Part shown: in pieces, positions 44,388-52,725 of the stretch
How the letters are laid out: the number at the start of each line of letters is the position of its first letter
How positions within the stretch are numbered: the stretch's first letter is position 1
NCBI GenBank assembly: GCA_017592665.1
Contig: JAGFNW010000042.1
Coordinates: 1 to 64,000 of the forward strand
Source: Streptosporangiaceae bacterium NEAU-GS5
GTDB taxonomy: Bacteria; Actinomycetota; Actinomycetes; Streptosporangiales; Streptosporangiaceae
Direction of reading: 5' to 3'
Length of the DNA stretch: 64,000 bases
The notes under the pieces: model-generated
The model's database searches: none
What the model saw: only the letters and a program-made list of their open reading frames with translations
Told to the model about the DNA's origin: nothing
Position numbers and translations under genes: made by a program

Positions 44388-44423
44388 AAGCCCAGGTCGG
44401 AAGCGGTTTCCGAGCCTGGGCTT
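44388..44423. terminator. Hairpin after att copy B
   Basis: Arms AAGCCCAGGTCGGAA and TTCCGAGCCTGGGCTT pair with one bulged base, followed by GATCGTTCTT. It is placed to end plus-strand transcripts running into the att site and minus-strand transcripts of the integrase remnant. Confidence 0.65.
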
Positions 44424-44470
44424 GATCGTTCTTAAGGGTGTTTTCGATCTATCGTGCAATTAACGTGCAA

Positions 44471-44730
44471 TTAGGCGATCGGGACCACGACCGCGCCTGA
44501 GCCGTCGTCGTCCTCGTCGTCGGAGCTGGTGATGTGCCTGTCGATGGCGTCCGTGATGGCTTTGTCGGCGCCCTTGACCTTGTGCTGGTAGGTGATCGCG
44601 GCCCTGACGTTGTCGTGACCCATGCGCGCCATCAGGTCTTTGAGACCAGCGCCCGACTCGGCCGCGAACATGTTTCCCGTGTGACGGAGATCATGGAAGT
44701 GCAGGTTCGGGACGCCGATCGCGCGGACCT
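44471..44730 (-). pseudogene. C-terminal remnant of a tyrosine integrase
   Basis: Minus-strand codons read VRAIGVPNLHFHDLRHTGNM, FAAESGAGLKDLMARMGHDN and AAITYQHKVKGADKAITDAI, then an acidic tail and a stop. This is the HxxR box, the second His region and the nucleophile Tyr of an integrase close to those of actinomycete integrative elements. Everything N-terminal is lost at the left end of the IS at 44730. The 3' end faces the tRNA-Gly att sequence 90 bases away, the normal layout, so this was probably the integrase of the 44355-60008 element. Confidence 0.85.
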
Positions 44731-45971
44731 GTGCCTGCCGATAACCTCATCCGCCGAGGTCGGGGCCTTACAGGGCGCCGCTGAGCCTTTGCGAGCTTCG
44801 GGCCCCGGCGACCGGACGAAGTCGCCATGATGAGACGCCGTGCTTGTACGCTTGGCCTATCTGACCGTCACGAACGCCTTCGCCGCGCTGCGCCTGCTGT
44901 CGATGGGAGATCGAGACAAAAACGTCGAGATCCTCGTCCTGCGCCACCAGATCACCATCCTTCAACGCCAACTCGGCTCCCGCACCAAGGCGAGATTCGC
45001 CCCCGAGGATCGAGCCTTCCTCGCCGCCATCCTGACATCATTGCCCCGCCAGAGCCTGCGCAGGCTACGCCTTCTCATCAGCCCGGATACCGTCCTGCGC
45101 TGGCACCGCGACCTGATCAAGCGGCGTCACGCCCGCACCTGCCGACCGAAACGGCCGGGACGGCCGCCCACCGTTCGATCTATCCGCGTTCTCATCCTGC
45201 GCCTGGTCCGGGAGAACCCAGCCTGGGGCTACCGGCGGGTGCACGGCGAGCTCACCACGCTCGGCATCAGAGTCGCCGCCTCCACCGTCTGGGAGATCCT
45301 CAAGCAGGAAGGCGTTGATCCGGCACCGGATCGGGTCTCCACCACGTGGGCCGATTTCCTGCGCTCGCAAGCCGAGGTGCTGCTGGCCTGCGACTTCATC
45401 GAGACGATCACCCTCACCGGGAAGCGGCAGTACATTCTGGCCGTCATCGAGCACGTCACCAGGCGCATCCGCGTGCTGGGCACCACCGCCCACCCGACCG
45501 CCACCTGGGTCGCCCAGGCAATCAGAAACCTCGTCATGGATCTGCAGGACGCCGGCTGCCGGCCGCGTTATCTGATCCGGGACCGGGACGGGAAGTTCCC
45601 GGACCTCATCCAGGAGATCCTCGCCGATGCGGGCATCCATACCGTTCTCACTGGTGTCCGCATGCCGCGGATGAACTCGATCATGGAGCGATGGGTGCAG
45701 TCGTGCCGTCGTGAGCTCCTTGACCGCTGCCTGCTGTGGAACGAACTTCACCTGCGGCGGGCCTTGCGCGAGTACGAAGACTTCTACAACCGGCACCGGG
45801 CTCACCAAGCCCTGGGGCAGGCGGCTCCACTACGCGCCGTCCCGGCACCGATCGCCGATCCAGAACAGATCACCGGCTCAGCATACGCCGACGAGACAGG
45901 CTCGGCGGCATCCTCCACGAGTACCTACACGCTGCTTGAACTGCACGGATGAGGACTTCGGCAGGCGCACA
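44730..45971 (+). mobile_element. Insertion sequence, IS481/IS3-like, copy 1 (intact transposase)
   Basis: Imperfect terminal inverted repeats bound the element: left TGTGCCTGCCGATAACCTC, right (reverse complement) TGTGCGCCTGCCGAAGTCC followed by TCATCCG on both sides. It encodes one full transposase. No target duplication is evident, perhaps because the flanks have been rearranged. Confidence 0.85.
44840..45952 (+). CDS. Integrase-core (rve) transposase, IS481/IS3-like
   Basis: A 370-residue DDE transposase in one open frame. An N-terminal helical region (MGDRDKNVEILVLRHQITIL) and a DNA-binding part (RPKRPGRPPTVRSIRVLILR) precede the catalytic core, with Asp in LLACDFIETITL, Asp in [10 protein letters not shown] and Glu in NSIMERWVQS. 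It ends near ASSTSTYTLLELHG. GTG start at 44840. It is the only undamaged copy among related sequences at 46.1, 47.8, 60.1 and 20.1 kb and could in principle mobilise copies that retain both ends. Confidence 0.9.
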   Translation: MLVRLAYLTVTNAFAALRLLSMGDRDKNVEILVLRHQITILQRQLGSRTKARFAPEDRAFLAAILTSLPRQSLRRLRLLISPDTVLRWHRDLIKRRHARTCRPKRPGRPPTVRSIRVLILRLVRENPAWGYRRVHGELTTLGIRVAASTVWEILKQEGVDPAPDRVSTTWADFLRSQAEVLLACDFIETITLTGKRQYILAVIEHVTRRIRVLGTTAHPTATWVAQAIRNLVMDLQDAGCRPRYLIRDRDGKFPDLIQEILADAGIHTVLTGVRMPRMNSIMERWVQSCRRELLDRCLLWNELHLRRALREYEDFYNRHRAHQALGQAAPLRAVPAPIADPEQITGSAYADETGSAASSTSTYTLLELHG

Positions 45972-46079
45972 GCTGCTGGCCGACAATACTGCACGCTTAG
46001 GCAGATCGCTGTGACGTCGGCCTAAGCGCATGGGTTCAATTCAGAACAAATCGCAGCGACAGCGTAGCGCCGACGGGCC

Positions 46080-46815
46080 GGCGTCGTGCTCGATGACGGC
46101 CAGGATGTACTGGCGCTGCCCGCTGAGGGTGATGGTCTCGATGAAATCGCAAGCCAGAAGAGGCCTCTGCTTGCGAGCCCAGGAAGTCGACCCACGTACT
46201 GGACGCCCGGGCGGGTGCCAGATCAACGCCCTCCTGCTTGAAGATCTCCCAGACCGTGAATGGAGCAACCTTGATGCCGAGCGTGGTGAGCTCGCCGTGC
46301 ACCCGCCGATAGCCCCAGGCTTGGATTGTCCCGAACAAGGCACAAGATAAGAGCGCGGATGGAGCGGACGGTGGGCGGGCGCCCAGGCCGCCTCGGCTTG
46401 CAGGTACGGGCATGGCACCGTTTCATCAGATCGCGATGCCAACTCAGGACAGTGTCCGGGCGGACCAGGAGCCGTAGCCGACCCAGGACCTCGCAGGACA
46501 GCGACGTCAGAAGGGCTGCGAGAAGGGCTCGATCCTCAGGGGCGAATCTCACTCTGGTATTGGCGCCGAACTGCCGTTCCAAGACGGTGATCTGGTGGCA
46601 CAGGACCAGAATCTCGACGTCTCTGTCTCGATCGCCCATCGGTAACAACCGCAGCGCGGCGAAGACATTTGTGACGGCCAGATAGACCAAGCGAAGGAAC
46701 ACAGCCGGTCATCATGCCGCACTCGGTCCCTCCCCCAATGGCCAAAGCCCGCACAGCCTATGCGAAACCCTGCAAGCCCCATGACCTGCACGGATGACAT
46801 TGTTGGCAAGTGCAA
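46080..46815 (-). mobile_element. IS copy 3, 3'-deleted and frameshifted
   Basis: The N-terminal two thirds of the same transposase on the minus strand: LVYLAVTNVFAALRLLPMGD, RPGRPPTVRSIRALILCLVR, then a frameshift to WGYRRVHGELTTLGIKVAPF and a further one. The outer end at 46788-46815 (CTGCACGGATGACATTGTTG) is a degraded terminal repeat. The inner end and the C-terminal third of the gene are missing. Confidence 0.8.
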
Positions 46816-46950
46816 CCGCCACCTCGTGCCGCAGCAAGAGAATCTCCACTTCCTTGGAGGCGTCTCTACGGCCCAGCAGGACCAGCCAGCCCACAACTCG
46901 GATGAAGATCAGATACAGCAGAGAAAAACCCACGAAGAGCGACCATAACG
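46816..46950 (-). pseudogene. N-terminal fragment of a second transposase type
   Basis: Minus-strand codons FVGFSLLYLIFIRVVGWLVL, then LGRRDASKEVEILLLRHEVA, match the N-terminus of another common actinobacterial integrase-core transposase. The fragment stops where the end of IS copy 3 begins, so IS copy 3 appears to have inserted into it. Confidence 0.6.
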
Positions 46951-47030
46951 CCCGGTCAACCACCCATACACGAGTATTGGCACACCACACGCGAGCATCC
47001 CCTGCGCACGCCTTCCTTCGCGCCACACCG

Positions 47031-47381
47031 TCACGGCGAGCCTTCGCGTCCATCGTGGTTCTCCAACCAGAAGGACTTCAGCGCTGCGAGCAATTCAAGC
47101 CGGAGTACATCGTCGCATTCAGATGTGTCGGCTTCGGCATATCGAACAGAGCCGTCACGAAGACCCGGAATGAACTTTGAGGCGACGACTAGCGGCCACC
47201 CCAGACTGGACGATTTGCCCAGATAGCGCTGGGCCGCCCATTCATGAAAACCGTCCAGAGCCTCAAAATCGGTGGCCGCGTCGAATCCCAGAATGAACCC
47301 CACGAGAACATGATACTTGCGGTCAGGCAACAGCAAGCCATATCTACTGTTGAGGCCGTCAAGCAGCTCCAAAAACTCCAT
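47031..47381 (-). CDS. Probable immunity protein for the orphan toxin tip
   Basis: A 116-residue protein (MEFLELLDGLNSRYGLLLPD, GFHEWAAQRYLGKSSSLGWP, ECDDVLRLELLAALKSFW) with mixed alpha/beta character and no signal peptide. Its ATG overlaps the stop of the upstream toxin fragment as TGATG (47379-47383), the coupling expected of a toxin-immunity pair. No named immunity family is recognised; the assignment is from position. It may still protect against the matching toxin of kin even though the toxin gene is truncated. Confidence 0.6.
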   Translation of the reverse strand: MEFLELLDGLNSRYGLLLPDRKYHVLVGFILGFDAATDFEALDGFHEWAAQRYLGKSSSLGWPLVVASKFIPGLRDGSVRYAEADTSECDDVLRLELLAALKSFWLENHDGREGSP

Positions 47382-47833
47382 CAGAATCCCCAATTAAGGT
47401 ATTCGGCCAGGGCGAACTGCGCCTTATATTCTGCGATGGTCATGCCCTCTGGGTCGGTCGTTCCATCATACACCCGACCGTCTTTCACCACGACATAATG
47501 ATACGCCCACGGCGCGCCGGCTGGATTATTCTTCGAGTCACCCAGGAATCCATTGCGAACCGGTGAGGTTACCTTATAAATGGTTCCTCCTATCCGCTCG
47601 TAGATTTGCACGGCACATTCGTAGCAGTTCCCTCCCTCTTGCTTGGGCCAGGGGCGCTGAGCGGGACAGTTGTGGACAAGGACTTCTGTGGCGCCGACCT
47701 TGACATAATAGGTTGGGGAGCCTGCGACGCTGAGGTTATAGACGTCCTGGTCGGTTTCTGCATGTGAACGGATCCCGGCGACCGCGACGTCGAGCCCCGA
47801 CAGAGTGCGCATTCGCATTCCAGGACGCAACTC
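47381..47833 (-). pseudogene. Orphan RHS C-terminal tip: end of Hint domain plus papain-like toxin
   Basis: The first about 60 codons (FSAGAELRPGMRMRTLSGLD, DVYNLSVAGSPTYYVKVGA, EVLVHNC) are the last third of a Hint autoprocessing domain like the one in the RHS protein at 52.7 kb (AELAPGMWLRTSAG, TVHNLTVADLHTYYVLAG). The remaining about 95 codons (EGGNCYECAVQIYERIGGTI, APWAYHYVVVKDGRVYDGTT) have the Cys...His...Asp order of papain-fold toxins (Tox-PL-like). The gene begins at the IS copy 2 boundary (47834), so the rest of the protein and any start are missing. It is a displaced toxin cassette. Confidence 0.75.
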
Positions 47834-49067
47834 TGCGCCTGCCGAAAACCTCATCCGTGCAGTTCAAGCCACGTGTAGGTACTCGTGGAGGACCCCGCCG
47901 AGCCTGTCTCGTCGGCGGATGTTGAGGTGGATGATCTGTGCTGGATCGGTGATCGGAATCGGTACGCCGCGTAGTGGAGCTGCCTGGGCAAGGGCTGGGT
48001 GGAACCGGTGCTGGTTGTAGAACTGTTCGTACTCGCGCAGGGCATGTCGCAGATGCTGTTCATTCCACAGCAGGCAGCGGTCCAGGAGCTCGTGGCGGCA
48101 GGACTGCACCCATCGCTCCATGATCGAGTTCATTCGTGGCATGCAGACGCCGGTGAGCACGGTCTTGATGCCAGCGCTGATGAGGATCTCCTGGATGAGG
48201 GCGGGGAACTTCCCATCCCGGTCGCGGATGAGATAGCGCGCCCGGCAGTCGGCATCCTGCAGGTCCATGACGAGATTCTTGATCGTCTGGATGACCCAGG
48301 TAGCGGTCGGGTGGGCGGTGGTGCCCAGCACGCGGACGCGCCGGGTGGCGTACTCGATGACGGCTAGGATGTATTGGCGCTGCCCGCTGAGGGTGATGGC
48401 CTCGATGAAGTCGCAGGCCAGCAGCGCGTCGGCTTGGGAGCGTAGGAAATCGGCTCAGGTCAGCGACGCCCGCTCCGGGGCCGGGTCGATGCCTTCCTGC
48501 TGGAGGATCTCCCAGACGGTGGAGGCAGCGACCTTGATGCCCAGCGTGACGAGCTCGCCGTGCACCCGCCGGTATCCCCAGGATGGATTCTCTTTGACCA
48601 GACGCAGAATGAGGACGCGGATGGAGCGGACGGTGGGTGGCCGTCCAGGTCGTTTGGGCCGGCAGGTGCGGGCGTGACGCTGTTTGATCAGGTCGCGGTG
48701 CCAGCGCAGGAGGGTATCCGGGCGGACCAGGAGGCGAAGGCGGTGCAGGATCTCGCGGGGCAGCGGTGCCAGCAATGCGGCCAGCAAGGCCCGGTCTTCG
48801 CCGGCGACCTGACCCTGTCCCCGCCGAGCTGGCGTTCAAGGACGGTGATCTGGTGACGTAGGGCGAGAATTTCGATGTCCTTGTCTCGATCGCCCATCGG
48901 CAGCAGCCGCAGTACGGCGAAGGTGTTGGTGAGAGCCAGATACGTCAGGCGGAAGAGCACGAACGATCATCCTGCCGTGCTGGGCCCTCCGGCGGCTGGA
49001 CCAGGTGGCTGTCAAGACAAGCCGACAGGCACGGTGACCTGCACGGATGACATTATCGGCAGGCGCA
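47834..49067 (-). mobile_element. IS481/IS3-like element, copy 2 (both ends present, transposase dead)
   Basis: Terminal inverted repeats match well: left TGCGCCTGCCGAAAACCTC, right (reverse complement) TGCGCCTGCCGATAATGTC, both followed by ATCCGTGCAG. It separates the orphan toxin tip on the left from an integrase remnant on the right. Because both ends remain, copy 1's transposase might still act on it. Confidence 0.85.
47864..48960 (-). pseudogene. Transposase of IS copy 2, frameshift and premature stop
   Basis: Starts as LTYLALTNTFAVLRLLPMGD, frameshifts near 48815 to LAALLAPLPREILHRL, then meets a TGA at 48455 where related proteins have Trp (SLT-stop-ADFLRSQ against TWADFLRSQ). It continues as LGTTAHPTATWVIQTIKNL to the C-terminus RRRDRLGGVLHEYLHVA. 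Two lesions make it non-functional. Confidence 0.85.
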
Positions 49068-49074
49068 CTGTTCC

Positions 49075-49532
49075 AATCCTGTACGTGCGCCGCGCCTGGC
49101 GCCGTCAAGCCGACAACACCTTCCAACTCGGGCGACCCAAAACCAGAGCCGGCCGCCCCCGTCACCCTGCCCGCGCGAGTCGTCGACGCGATCGAACCCC
49201 ACCTGGCCGGCAAGGATCCGCACGCGTTCGTCTTCACCACGCCCAGCGGCCATTGGTGGCGGCACTCGACCTTCTACCACGGCCGCTGGCGACCCGCCAT
49301 CGACCACGCCCGCCGCCTCGGTCTGACCAAGAACCCCCGCATTCACGACCTGCGCCACACTCACGTCGCCTGGCTCCTCGAAGCCGGCATCGATCTACCA
49401 GTGATCGCCCGCCGCCTCGGCCACAAGAACATCACCACAACCGCCAACACCTACACCCACATCACACCCATCCTCGAACAACACATCGCCAACGCCCTCC
49501 CCTGCCTACGGACCGACCACATCCAGACATGA
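49075..49532 (+). pseudogene. C-terminal fragment of a second tyrosine integrase
   Basis: Codons after the IS read VRRAWRRQADNTFQLGRPKT, shift frame near 49155, and continue VTLPARVVDAIEPHLAGKDP, HDLRHTHVAWLLEAGIDL, ARRLGHKNITTTANTYTHIT. The HxxR box, the LGHKN motif and the nucleophile Tyr are intact, but the N-terminal two thirds are gone. It differs from the integrases at 27.6 and 44.5 kb, so it derives from a third kind of element. Confidence 0.8.
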
Positions 49533-49747
49533 CCCACAACCACCCGGGAAGAGCCTGTAACGCCCGACTCGCGCGGGCCGCGGCAGAGTCGGACGCCGCG
49601 CGCGGGCCGCGGCAGAGTCGGCGGCCGGATCGAGCCTGGTCGGGGTCTTGGTCCGCCCGGCGGGCCGCCAAGACGACCAGCAGGCCAAGTGACCCCCAGC
49701 GGACCGCACGAACCGGCGACTAGGGGAAGGCATCCGCCCACTGGTCA

Positions 49748-50674
49748 CTAATCCGGGAGGACCGGTGCGACGACCGCGACCCCGGGGAGCCCGTCGAGCG
49801 CCTTCTTGACGGCTTCTACCGGCCGCTGGCCGCCGAAGCTGATCCAAAAGGCCCCCGGAACACCGATCCGCGTAGAGGTCCCAGAGGTCCCCATTTCGTG
49901 CTCGTAGACCCGGCGGGCATGGTCTGGGTCCTCGTAGTAGACCTTCACGACACCGGGCACGGCCACGATCCGCTCCAGGATGACCTGCCGTTCCGCCGGC
50001 GACGGGTAGCGGTCCGGAGCCGCGCAGGCGCTGGGCCCCCACGAGAACGGCTCAGCCCGCTCGGCCGCGGTGTCGCTGCGACACAGCCCGACGACCACAT
50101 CGGCCTTCCCCGTCCAGAACATAGTCTTCAGGGCGATGACATTGGCCACCCCGGGCAACGCTTCCAACTGCGCCACGAGGGTGGACCAATCGACCGCCTT
50201 GAGCTTGGCTTGGAACGCCGGGGGCAGGTCGCCAACGTGCACCTTTCCGGCCATCTGAGGCGCCGCCGCGACGAACTCCCGTTGCATCTGCAACTCGCTC
50301 TTGAACACCAGGTCGTACGCCGCGGGATGGGCGCGCAGCACAGACGCGACCGCCTGCTGTTGCGCATGGGTGAAGGCCTTGTTCTTGCAGGTGGGGAACG
50401 GGCTGTCTTCCAGACACAGATAGACGCTCACCATGCCGGTGCCGGGCCATGGGCCGTCCGGCGGGGGCAGGGCGGATGGCGCGCTCACGCGCTTGTAGAC
50501 CTGCCAGCCGCCGACGATCCCTGCCGTGACCAGCAGCACCGCGAACGCCACGAACAAGACGCCCAAATTCCGCCGTGCCCACCCGCGAGCCATTGCCTCT
50601 GCCTCTGAGCCCGGCGCCGGCTCCTCGTCGCGCAGAGCCGACCCGTCGAGCCCTGGCGTACCCGGTGAAGACAT
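49748..50674 (-). CDS. Membrane-anchored protein with two FtsX-ectodomain-like domains
   Basis: A 308-residue protein: a cytoplasmic N-terminus of about 30 residues, one membrane anchor (LGVLFVAFAVLLVTAGIVGGW), then an extracellular part with two copies of the domain found in the first outer loop of actinobacterial FtsX. The first copy spans VSVYLCLEDSPFPTCKNKAF through LPGVANV, the second FGLCRSD-like region through AVPGVVKVYYEDPD and a terminal short strand (LPGVAVVAPV). The permease part of FtsX is absent. FtsX ectodomains bind and activate cell-wall hydrolases, so this protein may act on peptidoglycan enzymes, but that is inference. Confidence 0.75.
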   Translation of the reverse strand: MSSPGTPGLDGSALRDEEPAPGSEAEAMARGWARRNLGVLFVAFAVLLVTAGIVGGWQVYKRVSAPSALPPPDGPWPGTGMVSVYLCLEDSPFPTCKNKAFTHAQQQAVASVLRAHPAAYDLVFKSELQMQREFVAAAPQMAGKVHVGDLPPAFQAKLKAVDWSTLVAQLEALPGVANVIALKTMFWTGKADVVVGLCRSDTAAERAEPFSWGPSACAAPDRYPSPAERQVILERIVAVPGVVKVYYEDPDHARRVYEHEMGTSGTSTRIGVPGAFWISFGGQRPVEAVKKALDGLPGVAVVAPVLPD

Positions 50675-51520
50675 GCGAACGACTATCGGGACACCCGCAT
50701 CCCGCCGTCAAGAGATCAGCTTGGCCATGTAGTTGCCTATGTAGGGCACTCCCAAAACGGCAGCGCGCAGGGCCGGGGGCACGACGGATCAGCTGCTCGT
50801 GGTCGCGCCGTATCGGAAAGCTGGCCGCACACATCCGCCGGTCGGCTCCGCGGCGAAAGATGGCATGGGTCTTCGACGGCAAGATCTAAGGCCTGCCTGT
50901 TGTCGATGGAACTGCCGCCGGATCCAGAGAGCATGTCTCCTGAGGCGATCCGCCCCTTTGGCGCGAGGCGCTCGCCTCGCGGCAAAGTAGTGCGTACGGT
51001 GCTCGCTTCGCTGAGCTTGCCGCTGGTCAGGGGAGGCGTTGCCTGTGTGCTCAGCTCAGGCTGGATGGTCGAGGTGCCGCTGTCGCACCATCCAGATCCA
51101 GGCCGGTAGCCACACCCTGACCGCAGCCGACCCCCTACCCGGCGACCTCCGCGACGCCATCCACGCCATCGGACGTGCGCACTAAATTGGCGCAAGTCGG
51201 GTCTCACGCCGTGGCCTCCCGCTGATGGAGAGGTACATGTGGCGAGGCCGCCATTAGGCGTCCTATATGAACCACCCAGAGCTGCTGCCTATAGCATCCT
51301 GTAATCGGCTCCGGTAACCGAAGAACCAGGGCCCGGTACGTCCGTGCATCATCCATGACCGGTGCCAGTGGACGGGGACCGAGTCCCTATCGCCCTGCCG
51401 ACCCGAGGGCTGCCGTGGCAGTGCCAGCACGTCCAGACTTTGTCAGGGCTGCTCCCACCCGACCCGGACACCTCCCCGGCTCAGGCTGCCCTCAGCTTCA
51501 CCCGGCCGCTGCGACGGCCC
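50675..51520. other. Stretch without supported genes
   Basis: Only short, inconsistent frames on both strands. Nothing with recognisable motifs, RNA structure or repeats was found here. Confidence 0.5.
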
Positions 51521-51529
51521 GGCGTCGAA

Positions 51530-52060
51530 GGTCTCTCACCTCCGCTCGGAAAAGCAAGCGCCCACGGCGGAATCTTGATGACCTGTACGCCACGGCTCGT
51601 GAGCACCCGGTCGAAGACCTTCGAGAACTTGCCGTCGCGGTCCCTGATGAGAAATTTGAACCGGCCGGCACGCTCCCCCAGATCCATCAGCAGATTGCGG
51701 GCCTGCTGTGCGTCCACGCCCCGGTCGGGTTGGCGATCACGCCGAGGATGTGAGCGCGGCGGGTTTCGATCTCCATGACGAAGAAGACGTACAGCCGCTT
51801 CATGAACACCGTATCGAGGTGCACGAAGTCGCAGGCCAGCAGGCCGGCCGCCTGGGAGGACAGGAACTGCCGCCAGGCTGGTGAGGCCCGGCGTGGTGCC
51901 GGGCCGAGCCCGGCTGCGGCCAGGATCCGGCGGATCGTGCCCTCCCCACCTGATGCCCAAGCCCGATCAACTCGCCTTGAATCCTGCGATAGCCCGAGCC
52001 GGCATTCTCGCTGGCCAGGCGGATGACCAGGTCGCGCACTTCCTCGGGGATCGGCGGGCG
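51530..52060 (-). pseudogene. Frameshifted rve-type transposase remnant
   Basis: Minus-strand codons in shifting frames give [78 protein letters not shown] and [20 protein letters not shown]. These are in the order of an integrase-core transposase of a different lineage from the IS copies at 44.7-49.1 kb. Multiple frameshifts make it dead. Confidence 0.65.
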
Positions 52061-52061
52061 A

Positions 52062-52250
52062 CCGGTGCCGCTCTGCGCGCGCTCGCCGCCTATCTGCTCG
52101 TGTTCCAGCATGTGCCGGTGGAACGCTGCGCCCAGTTGATCGCCGATGTGACCGGAGCGCGGGTGTCGCCCGGCTGGGTGAGCTCGGTCCTGTCCGAGGC
52201 CGCGACCCTGGTCGCCGGCGGCATCCGGCTGATCCGCGCCCTGGGCTCTG
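52062..52250 (+). pseudogene. IS66-like transposase fragment
   Basis: Plus-strand codons [20 protein letters not shown], then [20 protein letters not shown], match an internal part of IS66-family transposases. Both ends are missing. It overlaps the end of the previous remnant and stops where the immunity gene at 52251 ends. Confidence 0.55.
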
Positions 52251-52724
52251 CTATTCGGGGTCATACCACTCCGCAGACAGATCTCGCGCAACGATGAAAC
52301 CTCGCCCTCGGGTCAGTTGAATTTCGTGGCTGCACCCTCTCTCGTGCGGCAAGATCTCATCGAGTTGAACGTCGCCCAACCGACGGGTCTCCGGCCACAC
52401 TTCTGCAGGCTTCCAGCCGCTGGCGCTGACCTCGAAACTCGTGACGTCAGAATACGCTATACGGAGCCACTGTTCGTGCTTGAATTGATTCGGGGCAAAG
52501 GTGATCACCAACTCGATGCGGCCATGCAGGTCGCGAAGCTCCATTTGTTCGATTTTCAGGTCCTTGACGCATCGACTGCCGAAGAAGTTGTAATGATCCG
52601 GATCGGCCGCGAACCGGGCCGCACCCTCGGGCAGGTCGGCCAGTAATTCTGGCAGGGCGTCCAGATATTTGTCAGGGTCGAGCGAGAATCCCCCCTGAAT
52701 ATTCGCTATCTTGATGAATTGCAT
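52251..52724 (-). CDS. Probable immunity protein of the RHS toxin
   Basis: A 157-residue soluble protein (MQFIKIANIQGGFSLDPDKY, HYNFFGSRCVKDLKIEQMEL, QWLRIAYSDVTSFEVSASGW) with alternating strands and no signal peptide. Its ATG lies one base after the stop of the RHS toxin gene, as expected for a cognate immunity gene that must be made together with the toxin. No named family is recognised. Codon use is less GC-biased than in the RHS core, as is usual for toxin/immunity tips. Confidence 0.65.
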   Translation of the reverse strand: MQFIKIANIQGGFSLDPDKYLDALPELLADLPEGAARFAADPDHYNFFGSRCVKDLKIEQMELRDLHGRIELVITFAPNQFKHEQWLRIAYSDVTSFEVSASGWKPAEVWPETRRLGDVQLDEILPHERGCSHEIQLTRGRGFIVARDLSAEWYDPE

Positions 52725-52725
52725 G

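Noticed and set aside
50737-51207. A 156-codon minus-strand open frame
   Set aside because: No recognisable motif, irregular composition, and no ribosome-binding site I can support.
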